Below are positions 21,766-34,317 of a DNA stretch of 64,000 bases, piece after piece. The notes under the pieces were generated by a model that saw only the letters and a list, made by a program, of their open reading frames with translations, was not told the DNA's origin and did no database searches. Made by a program: the position numbers and the translations under genes. How positions within the stretch are numbered: the first letter of the stretch is position 1; the number at the start of each line of letters is the position of its first letter. This stretch comes from Atrina japonica (Eukaryota > Mollusca > Bivalvia > Pterioida > Pinnidae), in the NCBI GenBank assembly GCA_030159075.1, contig BROG01000230.1, positions 729,001-793,000 on the forward strand, in the 5' to 3' direction.

Positions 21766-24434
21766 TGTCGCTGAAAGGGGACCTGTGGTCCCTCGAAAAT
21801 AGTACAGACGAATGCGTAGTAATTTAACCCAATGTAATAACTTTATGTGAGATATATAGGGGACCAGAGATGACCCAACCGTAAAGATGTTATCTACGTT
21901 CTGTAAACTTTATGCATTGACTATATGAGACCAGGGGCTACCCAATTTAATAATCATATGCATGTTTTAAAGGGACCAGTGGTAACCGAACAAAATAACT
22001 TTATTTATTTATTTTCTGTAGTGACCAGGGATAACCCAATGCAATAAGTTTATGTATGTTCTATAGGGGACCAAGTGTAACCCAATATTAAAAAATTATG
22101 TAGGATCTATAGGGACCAGAGGTAACCAAACATAATGATGTTACGTTTTATAAAAGACTGATTGGTAACCCTATGTAATAACTTCATGTATGGACTGTTG
22201 GCGACCAGAGGTAACCCAATGTTAAATGTTTGTGATATCTATAAAAACCAGAGGTAACCCAATGTAATAACTTGATGTGTGATCTATAGGGGACAAGAGG
22301 TAACCCATTGTTATATCTATAGGTATGTATCTATAGGGGACCAGAGGTAACCCAATGTCATATCTATAGGTTTGTATCTATAGGGGACCAGAGGAAATCC
22401 ATTGTTATATCTATAGGTATGTATTTATAGGGGACCAGAGGTAACCCAATGTTATAGGTATTTGTCTATAGGGGACCATAGGTAACCCAATGACATATCT
22501 ATAGGTATGTATCTAAAGGGGACTAGAGGTAGCCCGATGTTATATCTATATTTATGTGTCTATAGGGGACCAGAGGTAACCCAATGTTATATCTATAGGT
22601 ATATATCTATAGGGGACCAGAGGTAACCCAATGTTATATCTATAGGGGACTAGAGGTAACCCAATGTCATTTCTATAGGTATGTGTCTATAGGGGACCAG
22701 AGGTAACCCAATGTCATATCTATAGGTATGTATCTATAGGGGACCAGAGGTAAGCCAATGTTATATCTATAGGTATATATTTATAGGGGACCAGAGGTAA
22801 CCCAATGTTATATCTATAGGGGACCAGAGGTAACCCAATGTCATTTCTATAGGTATGTGTCTATAGGGGACCAAAGGTAACCCAATGTCATATCTATAGG
22901 TATATATCTATAGGGGACCAGAGGTAACCCAATGTTATATCTATAGGTATATATCTATAGGGGACCAGAGGTAACCCAATGTTATATCTATAGGGGACCA
23001 GAGGTAACCCAATGTCATTTCTATAGGTATGTGTCTATAGGGGACCAGAGGTAGCCCAATGTCATATCTATAGGTATGTATCTATAGGGGACCAGAGGTA
23101 AGCCAATGTTATATCTATAGGTATATATCTATAGGGGACCAGAGGTAACCCAATGTTATAGATCTATAGGGGACCAGAAGTAAGCCAATGTTATATCTAT
23201 AGGTATATATCTATAGGGGACCAGAGGTAACCCAATGTCATTTCTATAGGTATGTGTCTATAGGGGACCAGAGGTAACCCAATGTCATTTCTATATGTAT
23301 GTGTCTATAGGGGACCAGAGGTAACCCAATGTCATATCTATAGGTATGTATCTATAGGGGACCAGAGGTAACCCAATGTTATATCTATAGGGGACCAGAG
23401 GTAACCCAATGTCATTTCTATAGGTATGTGTCTATAGGGGACCAAAGGTAACCCAATGTCATATCTATAGGTATATATCTATAGGGGACCAGAGGTAACC
23501 CAATGTTATATCTATAGGTATATATCTATAGGGGACCAGAGGTAACCCAATGTTATATCTATAGGGGACCAGAGGTAACCCAATGTCATTTCTATAGGTA
23601 TGTGTCTATAGGGACCAGAGGTAGCCCAATGTCATATCTATAGGTATGTATCTATAGGGGACCAGAGGTAAGCCAATGTTATATCTATAGGTATATATCT
23701 ATAGGGGACCAAGGTAACCCAATGTTATAGATCTATAGGGGACCAGAAGTAAGCCAATGTTATATCTATAGGTATATATCTATAGGGGACCAGAGGTAAC
23801 CCAATGTCATTTCTATAGGTATGTGTCTATAGGGGACCAGAGGTAACCCAATGTCATTTCTATATGTATGTGTCTATAGGGGACCAGAGGTAACCCAATG
23901 TCATATCTATAGGTATATATCTATAGGGGACCAGAGGTAACCCAATGTTATATCTATAGAGGACCAGAGGTAACCCAATGTCATTTCTATAGGTATGTGT
24001 CTATAGGGGGCCAGAGGTAACCCAATGTCATATCTATAGGTATGTATCTATAGGGGACCAGAGGTAAGCTAATGTTATATCTATAGGTATATATCTATAT
24101 GAATTTGATATTTATAATTAAATTTGGTTCAAATCTCCCGCTTCTCGATATTTCATTAAAACTTGTGTGTAACCTTTCCCTCTATTTTACTTCCCTGATA
24201 ACAAATATAATTTGACTGTTCATTTAGTAACATGATTCTTTCATTGTATAGATTATATAATAAGTACCAACGTCTTTAATAAATTATTATAACTATCTTT
24301 TCAAAACATTAATATTATATTTAATCTTACTTTCATTTTATGGTTTCCGGAAGTGTTGAACTATTTTTATTTGCGTAGACGAACGACATTTGTGTGTGAT
24401 ATCAGGGGGACCAGAGGTCCCCATTGAGCGACAG
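21766..24434. repeat. 47-bp satellite bounded by inverted end segments
   Basis: The core is a 47-bp unit, GGGGACCAGAGGTAACCCA plus a TCTATAGGTATGTAT spacer, with many shortened copies; the leftmost copies (21780-22300) are more diverged and wider spaced. A block of about 570 bp is itself duplicated (22790-23360 and 23360-23930). The array is bounded by CTGTCGCTGAAAGGGGACC at 21766 and, inverted, GGTCCCCATTGAGCGACAG ending at 24434, suggesting the unit grew from a transposon end. Confidence 0.85.
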
Positions 24435-24439
24435 AATTG

Positions 24440-24901
24440 GAAAAACACCAGCTTTGTTTACAACATGGGCGCAGACATTTTGGACACCCAAAGTTGTGCG
24501 GAGGGTAAAATGAGCCCAGTGATCTGATTGGTCATTAAATGAAAAAATTAGTTTTGCCATTAATAAGTGAAATAAAGGTGATAAAAAAGATACATGAATA
24601 TTGGTAGTACTTTGGAAATTATAGGGTTGACGGTTGAAAATTGAAAGGGAGGGGTCATATGAGAATAGATATTTTCTTTGGTGCGGAATACTGCGAGTTG
24701 TAAACAAGTGAAAATTTGAAGTAAAAATGCAACGGCAACCTATACTTTTGATTGCAAATTTCGTTATCAAAAATATTGATCTTTCACCACAGGGTACTTA
24801 TTTGACCCAGATAGGTAAAACATGGGGAGTGACAGTGACCTGAAGTTTTGTAAATTAGCATTGAGGCCTATGGGAAAATATTTGGTGGTGTCTGTCCTAT
24901 A
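24440..24901. repeat. dispersed direct repeat, copy 1 (about 462 bp)
   Basis: Nearly identical to 26896-27359, with a few substitutions and one-base indels. It starts AAAAACACCAGCTTTG and ends GGTGTCTGTCCTATA. No coding content recognised; the minus-strand open frames here are shared by both copies but look fortuitous. Confidence 0.9.
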
Positions 24902-26895
24902 GAGAAATTCACATTTGACACATGTAGGCTGGATGAAGCCTTAAAATAAGTCATTTCTCTAATTTTTATCACCTAAATTGCAATTCATTCAGGGGACTCA
25001 TACTTTTAAAACAGATTTGAGGGTCTCTATGAAATGGGGCACCTGTTGGGGGTCCACAAGGTGCAAATTTAATAGGTGTGCTGCCTCTACACACATTATT
25101 ATGCATTTGTTGCATTTTGAGATCTCTTAATTTTATCTGTATGTTTTATATTACACCTAGAACTAATATTTTATCATTTATTGGTCAAAATTCCATCTGT
25201 ACTTGGAAAATTCAAGTATACCCCCACCCTCTCCTACAAACATGCACATGTTCTTTTATAAAAAAATCATATAGTTATGGTTATGCATAGTGACTAATTT
25301 TAGCAAAATATTTTGGAAATGATGTTTCTATTGTAAATTTTAACTCATTTGAATTAAAATCAGACCTTTTTGAGGTAAAGACTGGTTGATTTTCTTCTTT
25401 TGAGGGCAAAATCTACATATTGGACCATGTCATTTTACTCATGCAGTGTATTTTGTACCTTTAGTTGTATATATGTACTGTATCTGAAGGGTAAAAAACC
25501 ATCTCATTTTTAATGTTGTATTAAACTGCATTTCAGCATTTAAGTCTCATCAGTTAAACATTTCATCATGCCATATACACTGTAAACAGTATAAAAATTA
25601 AGCCCCCCCCCTTATGCTGATCTGTACACAAGAATTTCCATATTGTGGTTAGGTCATATTGTGTTAAATTTGGGTAATAGATAATTAGTATATTAAAAAA
25701 TTCTTTAGAAAAAGGGCATTTTAACATTTTTTTTTCATAATCTATCAACATTTTAACCTGTAGAAGGAATATTTCAATTTCTTAAATCCAGGGAAATATT
25801 GTCCAATAAGAGATTTTTATCTAATTATCATACTCAAGTACCTGTAAAGATAATTATAAAGTATCAATTATATTTTTTTTCTGTATTAACTCATCTAATA
25901 TTCATTCAAGTTGCATGTTTTCATAAGTTTTCTAAATTTTCAGTCATGCATTTCTTGTTTGAATCACCTTTTTTCACCCCCCCCCCCTTCCAGCAAATGT
26001 CACTTAACACTCTCTTGGTGTCATACCAGACAAAAATTAACACCTGATATTGACTTTTACTGGTTTCAAAACTTAGTATAATTAAAATTTGACTTAGGTT
26101 TTCATCTGAAACAGAACTATACATATGTCATATCCTTTTAAAAGCAATTTGACTATCATTTTGCACCATTTAAGTGTCAGTCATTTTAAAGTCAGACTCA
26201 GTTATCTGCCCTCTGTATTTAATTACTTACATCATGAGACTGTAATTAAGGGATGAAACAAAACATGGACATGTCTGAAAATGATTACATAACATATTTT
26301 ATATAAATTAACACAATAAGTCTATTGAAATGTGTTGTATGTAAGGGTATCCCCTCCCAGAAGTTTTACACTTTTATTAAGGGTGCACTTCATTCCTTGT
26401 CAATAAAAGCAATTTGATGATATAAAAAATGACATGGTTAACTTTTAAGTGAGCTTCAGAAATTCTTCTTTACTTCTGGTGCCTAATTGGTTCCATGCTC
26501 ATTAAGCAATGATCCAAATTTTAAGTTTTTGTGAAGAAAATGGTATATTTTGTCACTTTTTCCATTATTAAGGGGTACCTTCTACCCTTATATGATATCA
26601 TGGTCAATATTGGTAAATAATGGTATGAAATCATTCAAAATAATGAAGTATATGTGTTATAAACAATTCTGAATGAAAATCATGAAAGAAAAACAGACAA
26701 CTTCTTCATATAATGCATTTATTTGTTAATATCAATGAATGGGATTGAGAGGTAGGGGTGTGACACATTATAGACTGTGTTTCTCTTCAGGTTGGGTTCC
26801 CATCCTCATTATTAAGGGGGCTTGGTGTACAGTTAGTGAGATTTCCAAAAAATGCAAAATGACCATTTTTGGCAATGTTTTGGATAAATCTATAG
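24902..26895. other. about 2 kb AT-rich, no gene seen
   Basis: Lies between two direct repeats. Short C runs occur at 25602-25611 and 25977-25987. No protein family, RNA gene or tandem repeat recognised. Confidence 0.5.
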
Positions 26896-27359
26896 GAAAA
26901 AACACCAGCTTTGTTTACAACATGGGCGCAGACATTTTGGACACCCAAAGTTGTGCGGAGGGTAAAATGAGCCCAGTGATCTGATTGGTCATTAAATGAA
27001 AAAATTAGTTTTGCCATTAATAAAGTGAAATAAAGGTGATAAAAAAGATACATGAATATTGGTAGTACTTTGGAAATTATAGGGTTGACGGTTGAAAATT
27101 GAAAGGGAGGGGTCATATGAGAATAGATATTTTCCTTTGGTGCGGAATACTACGAGTTGTAAACAAGTGAAAATTTGAAGTAAAAATGCAACGGCAACCT
27201 ATACTTTTGATTGCAAATTTTGTTATCAAAAATATTGATCTTTCACCACAGGGTACTTATTTGACCCAGATATAATAAACATGGGAGTGACAGTGACCTG
27301 AAGTTTTGTAAATTAGCATTGAGGCCTATGGGAAAATATTTGGTGGTGTCTGTCCTATA
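26896..27359. repeat. dispersed direct repeat, copy 2
   Basis: Second copy of 24440-24901 in the same orientation, about 2.45 kb downstream. The sequences flanking the two copies differ and no target duplication was found. Confidence 0.9.
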
Positions 27360-28190
27360 ATCCTTGTGCCTATCATCAAAATACTGCCAAGCTAACTTAA
27401 ACTGCAGAAAGCTATAATGTAACGTATATCTATTGCCGAACACTGTGAATTATTAATTATTTTGGATAATGTGTCTACTTTGAATGAAAAGTAAAACAAT
27501 AACTGATAAAAAGAAGGAAAATACGTTTTAAGTTTTTACGTGTACAACATGAACATTTATTATCGTATCCGCCTTTCGTTAATTGTGATTCCGAGTTTGA
27601 CTCGTACAATTACACCGCTCTTCTTGGTCACGAAAACGCTTATGGCAATTTCCAACACAGCATGAAACTGCAGCATCAAAACAACGTCATTACTGTGAAG
27701 GACAGACATAACAAACACAATAAAAGTGTCCACGTTGAGAGTAGTCATTCTGAATTCGAATAATACACATCTTCTAACTTTCAACACTTGTCAGTAAGTA
27801 TTTTTTAATTCATGAACGTTCTAGTTTAAATTTCTCCATTTCGTAAAAAGCACACGCGACAAGGTTCAAATTCAATCAATATATCGTGACATTATCTTTA
27901 TCTATTACCGTTACTTTATAAAAAATGACTTCTCGATCTAAAGTCAGCAAGGGAGCAAAACATGTACTTTTGTATGTTGTCATTCATTTCTTGATGCCTA
28001 TAGTCTGAGTCACATAATTAGGTCATGAATTTGTAAAGCATCCAATCGTCTAAATAAAAATATTTTTACTGATATAACTATAAGTGAAAAACAAAAAAGT
28101 GTATTTTATCGGTATCTTTTTAAACATACTTTTTTTTTGGAATCTCTGTGTTATCCATCCGATATCAATGAATTTGGTCTAGTGAGTATT
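27360..28190. other. no gene seen
   Basis: AT-rich. Part of 28000-28140 (AGGTCATGAATTTGTAAAGC and following) resembles 32662-32900, so it belongs to a dispersed repeat. The minus-strand open frame 27787-27560 is not recognised. Confidence 0.45.
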
Positions 28191-28452
28191 CATTAATATA
28201 CTCACACCTCTCTTGACAAAAGATTTATATGTAACATGAAGGGGAATGACTCCCGATATATCATTGTCGTAAGTAATCACTTACAGCAACCTTTCTTTTC
28301 ACACTACTATATGATAATACTCAGGATGTTCCAAAATCACGTCTTTCGTACGATAATACTCTAAAAGTTCTGAAAACATGTCTATCGAATGATTTCATCT
28401 AGAGTTAGCCTGGGTTCCTGGCCCAATCATACTTTGTCGATCAGTGAGCCAG
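28191..28452. repeat. dispersed direct repeat, copy 1 (about 260 bp)
   Basis: Aligns with 30518-30780 from CATTAATATACTCACACCTC to CCCAATCATACTTT with roughly 10-15% divergence by eye. Near its end is a short inverted pair, TTAGCCTGG and CCAGGCTAA (28406-28456). Confidence 0.8.
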
Positions 28453-28558
28453 GCTAAATCAGTATGACCAATTAATGTTCCATTTCTTTAACTTGTGCCC
28501 TAAATCTTTGAAGATGGCTGCCATTACCAATGTAAAGTTCCTGTAAGGGTAATTTGAG

Positions 28559-29190
28559 GGGCAGCACGATTTACCCAAAAAGACCCAAAAAACACCCAAA
28601 AAACATCCAAAATGACCCAAAAAACATCCAAAATGACCCAAAAATCACACAAAAACATTTAAAACGTAACAATTTTAGCAATCTTATTATAATATGATGA
28701 ATATTTTTTATGACTGTAGATGTTTTTGACTTTGATAATTCTGTTTTATCCAATTTCACGATGTATTTCTGAAACCATGATATACTCGTCAGCATGACAT
28801 TTTAAAATGTGCCAGAATGTTACTTATATGGGACGGTAAAGACGTTTAATACATATGAAATCATCATTTTCCACATTACGTAGAATTTTTATAATATAAA
28901 TTTGACATAAAATATGAAAAATATTTCAGGAATAGTGAAAGCAAATAATTGAAGAAGACCGATTTGGCTCTTCATTTTACTAAATGACAGTGTCCGTAAG
29001 TTCCATGAGAAGTGATAAATGTTGATTTTTTTTTTAATTTCTAGCTGTCTATGAAATATTTATACAGAAGAAAATGCATTTAAAATGATTATTGATGCAA
29101 ATTTATTTCGATTTAATTGTTTTGGGGTGTTTTGGGATGTTTTTGGGGTCTTTTTGGGTAGTTTTTGTTTTTTGGGTAAATCGTGCCGCC
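28559..29190. mobile_element. 632-bp fold-back / TIR element with 10-bp target duplication
   Basis: GTAATTTGAG lies at both flanks (28549-28558 and 29191-29200). The ends are inverted: GGCAGCACGATTTACCC on the left, and on the right the complement of GGCGGCACGATTTACCC. Behind the ends are repeated ACCCAAAAA motifs on the left and TTTTTGGG motifs on the right, extending the fold-back. The interior is AT-rich with no transposase. The 10-bp duplication is within the Mutator-like range (8-11 bp); assignment is tentative. Confidence 0.8.
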
Positions 29191-29200
29191 GTAATTTGAG

Positions 29201-30517
29201 TGCCAATATCTAGTACAAAATGGATTAATTTTTATTTGTCATGGGCATAAATAAATTACTCGGTATGCATATAGCCTTTCCCATAGGATGGCGCAGTGCC
29301 ATGCCCTTTTTTTCAAATCATTTCCATGTCATTCTGAAGATGATCTAAGAGTATCTTAACATTTAAGGATCTGCCTGTGCACAGTTTATCCTTGAGTTTA
29401 ATATCACACCAATACGTTGTTTTGACAGTACCCAGTCTAAGGCCCCTGGCACCGATGTGTATACAATAGGTAAACAGCTACCTGTCACGCCTAATTAAAC
29501 ATACCTACAAATCATCCTGCCTTTTATGTTACCCTAATCAACATCCATGATGATAATTAATTCCTAATACTCCTATAATGAGATTTAAAACTCGGAAGAC
29601 TTTACCGTGTGTTGATATGACAAACGAAGGGCTAACGATATCGGGCTGCTTATGTGTTTGTATCACAATCAATTACTTGTCTCATTATCAGAAAAACATA
29701 TTTACCAATCCAATTACACTGAAAAAAAGACGAAATAAAAATAATAACAGTCGTAAATTAACCCGAAAAGAAAAAGGGCAATGAGAATGACACCATTTGA
29801 CATGTACATGTACATGTGAATGCAACTCACAACCACTAGTTGCTGCTTATATCATTGACAAATAAAAGAATTATCAACAATAAATTGATCTTGAAAATAT
29901 TTAATGCAATGGACAAAAGCTAAAACAAAGAACCTAAATTTAAATGCAATTAACATTTGGTAGAATTTTGTAAACATTAATTCCAGGCCAGAAAATGTGA
30001 TTGGCAAGTAGATTAATTCTTAAACTTGTAAAATTTTCTCCCTTATTCTCCTAATTTTAGTTTCAAAAAATGTAATTCATAAATTTTCAGTAGCAGTAAA
30101 TTACTGTAATGTAGTGTAGGGCCTACATGTAGGTATTTCGAATTGGCCAAGGATTTTTTATTTTGGCCAATAAAAATTGAAGTTGACCCATGATTTGGCT
30201 GATATATTTTCAGACCCAGGGCTAATGCTGTTGAAAGAAAGCAGACTTAGAATGTTGCTTTCTAAAAAAAATTCAATGACCCTATTGAATATGCTGTGCA
30301 TGTAATAAATGCTCAACAAATGTTTTAACAATTAGATTATTAATCAACATTTATTTCTATTGTTTTACTTTTTCCAAATTAGAAACTGCCTTTTTCTACC
30401 CAATTTTACTTTGACATGCAAAGAAGCGCCCTTTTTCATGACATAACACACAAGGAAATGCCCTTTTTCATGACTTATTGCCATGCCTTAAATTGTGTTC
30501 CTGGGGGTAACATAGTA
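29201..30517. other. no gene seen
   Basis: AT-rich unique-looking DNA. A phrase like AAATGCCCTTTTTCATGAC recurs near 29300, 30430 and 30460, probably decayed repeats. The plus open frame 29578-29784 is not recognised. Confidence 0.45.
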
Positions 30518-30780
30518 ATCATTAATATACTCACACCTCTGTTGACAAAAGAGGTATATGAAGAGGAATGACTCCCAATATATTATTGTTGTAAGGAATC
30601 AGTGATTGTGTATTAACAGCAACCTTTCTTTTCACACTACAAGAAGATAATACTCAGAATGTTCTGAAATCACATCTTTCTTACGATAATACTCTAAAAG
30701 TTCTGAAAACATGTTTATCTGATGATTTCATCTAGAGTTAGCCTGGGTTTCTGACCCAATCATACTTTATTGATCAGTGC
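30518..30780. repeat. dispersed direct repeat, copy 2
   Basis: Second copy of 28191-28452, same orientation, with several indels, including a short insertion (CAGTGATTGTGTATTAA) near 30600. Confidence 0.8.
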
Positions 30781-31014
30781 AAAATCAACTTTTTTTTTCC
30801 TAATTTTGAGCAAAAATTCCGTAAGTGTGTTCACCATGTCATTCCCATTCAGTATAAAACAATAACAATGAGACTTTAGTACATGTATGAACTGCACTTT
30901 ATAGTAGCGACCGGCGCCGATCGCCGTAATCAGTTAAGAATTACACAAAAATAAACAGTGCTTCATTTGATCAGTAAAAAATTGTTACATAGCGTAACTA
31001 ATCCCTATGATATA

Positions 31015-31437
31015 TTCATGTACTATACATGTAGCATCTTGTGTTGTACATGTACTATACATGTAGCATCTTGTGTTGTACATGTACTTTACATGTAGCA
31101 TCTTGTGTTGTACATGTACTATACATGTAGCATCTTGTGTTGTACATGTACTATACATGCAGGTTCTTGTGTTGTACATGTACTATACATGTAGCATCTT
31201 GTGTTGTACATGTACTATACATGTAGCATCTTGTGTTGTACATGTACTATACATGTAGCATCTTGTGTTATACATGTACTATGCATGTAGCATCTTGTGT
31301 TGTACATGTACTATACATGTAGCATCCTGTGTTGTACATGTATTATACATGCAGGTTCTTATGTTGTACATGTACTATACATGTAGCATCTTGTGTTGTA
31401 CATGTACTATACATGTAGGTTCTTGTGTTGTACAGAA
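31015..31437. repeat. 32-bp minisatellite with palindromic core
   Basis: About 13 units of CATCTTGTGTTGTACATG plus TACTATACATGTAG. The unit contains TACATGTAC-type palindromes. Open frames on both strands here (Cys/Tyr-rich) are by-products of the repeat. Confidence 0.95.
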
Positions 31438-33532
31438 CATGTTTACATAAATATTGGTGACAGACATATTATGCCAATTTATGGAATTTCTGACTATTTT
31501 ATTGCATCATAAACATACATTTAATCAGTGGCCTTTGTTGATGACATTTTGAGTGATATGATTTTATCTCTTTATGTAAAACAAAACATCTTTGTCCTCT
31601 GGCTATACTTGTATTGATCAATATCATCTAGATATCAGATAGTTCAGACTTCTCTACAAGTACTTAGTATATCTTAAGTTTTCTGATTGTATGTTGATAG
31701 TGCACCTGTTAACAAAGTTTTGTGAGGTGTTGCACACCTGGAATGGAAATCTAATGTTGTTAGATTAAAATTCATTGGATATATATATATATATATATAT
31801 ATACAGAGCAGTATTTTATATTGTCTCATAGTTGTACTTGTACTTCTATATAAACACCTGACTACTGTAAACAGAAACAGCAATAAGCTTTTACAGGTAA
31901 GCTTTGACAGGTAAGCTTTGACAGGTAAGAAGATCAAATATTATAAATGTACATCATACACTCTATAGCAGAGGGGTTTAGTGGTGTTTTATACTACAGT
32001 CGACAATTTCAAGTGACATATATATATGTTTCTATTATATATTATAACCAGTCATTGATTGTGAGGAGAAATTTTAATGTGAATTTGTATCAATGGATAA
32101 AATAGTTTGCATACAATTCTTAAATGTAATAGAAATTTCTTTTTAATGCATTTCCCCTTGTGTTACCGTACCCGGTAATTCTTTTTCAATTTCCTTGTGG
32201 CCTCAACACCAAATTGGGATTTTTTTCATCCGACTGGAAAAATCACATGTACATTGTATTATACATTGGGAATGGGGTCAATTTTGGCCCTGTGGACATT
32301 ATAGAAAAAGATTACAATTAATACTAATAGAATAGATGTAAACGGAGGTACTGGCAAAATCACACAAAATATGGTTATTTAGGATACATGTATTCTTTTT
32401 CAGTATCATAATTTATTATCTTATTTTTTACTATTTATAAATACATGTACAGTGTACAGGACTTTTTTCCCAAGTTTACAGCCGATATTGGACTATATTC
32501 CCAATGACATATCATATCTTTTTTTTTCCCAAATTTTTGCCCTAAATACCCAATCATGGACATACATGTAGCATTACATCTTTCATTATTTTTTATTTAG
32601 GGTGAGCCCTATTTTCTTCAAATTTTAATGAAGATTCATTACTATAAAAAAAAAGTCTGAGCCACACTAGGTCATGAATTTCAAAATGAATTTGTAAAGC
32701 AACCAATGAAAACATTTTAATGAAATTTAATGTCCTCCAAAGGGAAGTATCAGTTTGCAAAAAAACCAGAAAAACACTCAAATTATACAAATAAAGGCCA
32801 AGTGGCTGAAAATTTGTGAAATTTGAGTGTTTTTCTGTTTTTTTTTTTAATATTTTAACTGATATAATTGAAAAGAAAAAAAGGATATTCTATATCTTTT
32901 CTACATATTTTTTTCTTTGTTTGGTCGCTTCAGTTTTTGAAAACACTCTTCTGTTCTGTCCACAACTTGTAAACAAGGTACAAACCAAACTGTTGCACCT
33001 ACTAGCACTCTCAAATTTGCTCAGTGCCTATTCTTTTATCCAGATTAGAGGTCAAATGTCAAGGTAATAAAGCAATATTGAATTTTGAAAAAATATATGC
33101 ACTATGCATAATGGACTGCTGTGATAGAACTTTAGTTTTCCAAGCCTATCAGTCATCATGGTGGTTATCAGTTAGAGCATTTTGCTTTACACCATGACGT
33201 CCCTCACCTCTAGCTAGTACAGGTTTGAGTACTTTGTAACCAAAGCTAATTTTGTGAGTTTACATGTAACTTACAGAAGGCAAGTGGTGTTTCCCCAGGT
33301 ACACTGCAACTTGATTCTCAGCTGCCAACATATAATGGAAAAATAGTTAAGTGAGGCATAAAACACCATTTGAATAAAAAGTATAAGATACGACAATATG
33401 TTCATTACTACCTATGACTTTACATCACTTCACTATTGAAGATTTCCAATCTGTTACAAGTTTCTGTTCATACACTGTATATGACCGATGAGAACTATTA
33501 CTAACAGTTATTGTTGTTTTTTATCTTTTTAG
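31438..33532. other. upstream region of the ZIP gene
   Basis: AT-rich; a (TA)n microsatellite is at 31779-31802. A possible non-coding exon lies at 32934-33063, between a good acceptor (TTTGGTCGCTTCAG) and a donor (CAAG|GTAATA). It could be 5' UTR of the ZIP gene because the first coding exon also starts at an acceptor. Part of the region (32662-32900) resembles 28000-28140. No promoter element can be placed. Confidence 0.4.
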
Positions 33533-33546
33533 GAGTTCACTGAAGA

Positions 33547-33837
33547 ATGAATTTACATAAACACAGAAGATCAAATATGTTCATTCTGCCCGTGGTAACG
33601 CTTTTTGTACTATCCTGTAGCAGTGTATTAATTGTGGACTCAGCTGTATATATGAGTAACACCACAGAAACATTCATTGCTGATATCATAAAAATCATTG
33701 GAGGTGTCCGCAGTTTGACACTTGAACAATTTTCTACTACATTCCAGCGAATCCTTAGTCAGGATACCAGTCAGAGTGCTTGTCTTGCTACCAATGAGAG
33801 CCTGCATACAAATATGTCTGGATGTATTACAGATCAG
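33547..33837 (+). CDS. ZIP gene coding exon 1 (signal peptide, ectodomain start)
   Basis: Preceded by an acceptor (TTATCTTTTTAG, AG at 33531-33532) and 14 bases of 5' UTR, so at least one upstream non-coding exon exists. Codes residues 1-97: a hydrophobic core ([13 protein letters not shown]) for secretion, then sequons N38-T-T, NES and NMS. Met11 is an alternative start that would keep the signal peptide. Ends CAG|GTAATA, phase 0. Confidence 0.88.
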
Positions 33838-34240
33838 GTAATAACTTGACTAGTCCCTCACCGGTTGCCATTTGTGCCAAGTCTGTACATTACTATGTCT
33901 GGGCCATATCTTCTTCATTCCTTCAACTACGGTATGCTTCAAATATGCAAGTTTACTTCTGGAGAAGACAGAGTATCGCATATACAAAATCAGTTCCGTC
34001 CACCCTTATTTTGAGAGTTATTCCCCTTTGTTTATTTTATTTGTCAGTGTCATATCTGAGTTACTTCTTCACCTAGCATCTTTGCATTTGGTACAGGTAT
34101 ACATCTTAAGGAGACAGAGTGTCACATACAAAACTTTTACAAACTATTACCTTTTTGTTAAGAGTTATTCCCCTTTGTTCATTTTATATATCCTGACCAT
34201 AACTAAGTTATTTATTTACACGTACCTAAGCCCCATATTT

Positions 34241-34317
<77 letters not shown>

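Noticed and set aside
19655..24434. Possible centromeric satellite
   Set aside because: Two short-unit arrays of under 3 kb each, next to a gene and mobile elements; nothing supports centromere function.
21755..26895. GGATAAATCT shared before the 47-bp satellite and before the second 463-bp repeat, suggesting insertion of the satellite element into copy 1
   Set aside because: Only about 10 bp match; upstream sequences do not align.
31010..31450. CRISPR-like array of 32-bp repeats
   Set aside because: Units are directly adjacent with no unique spacers; host is a eukaryote.
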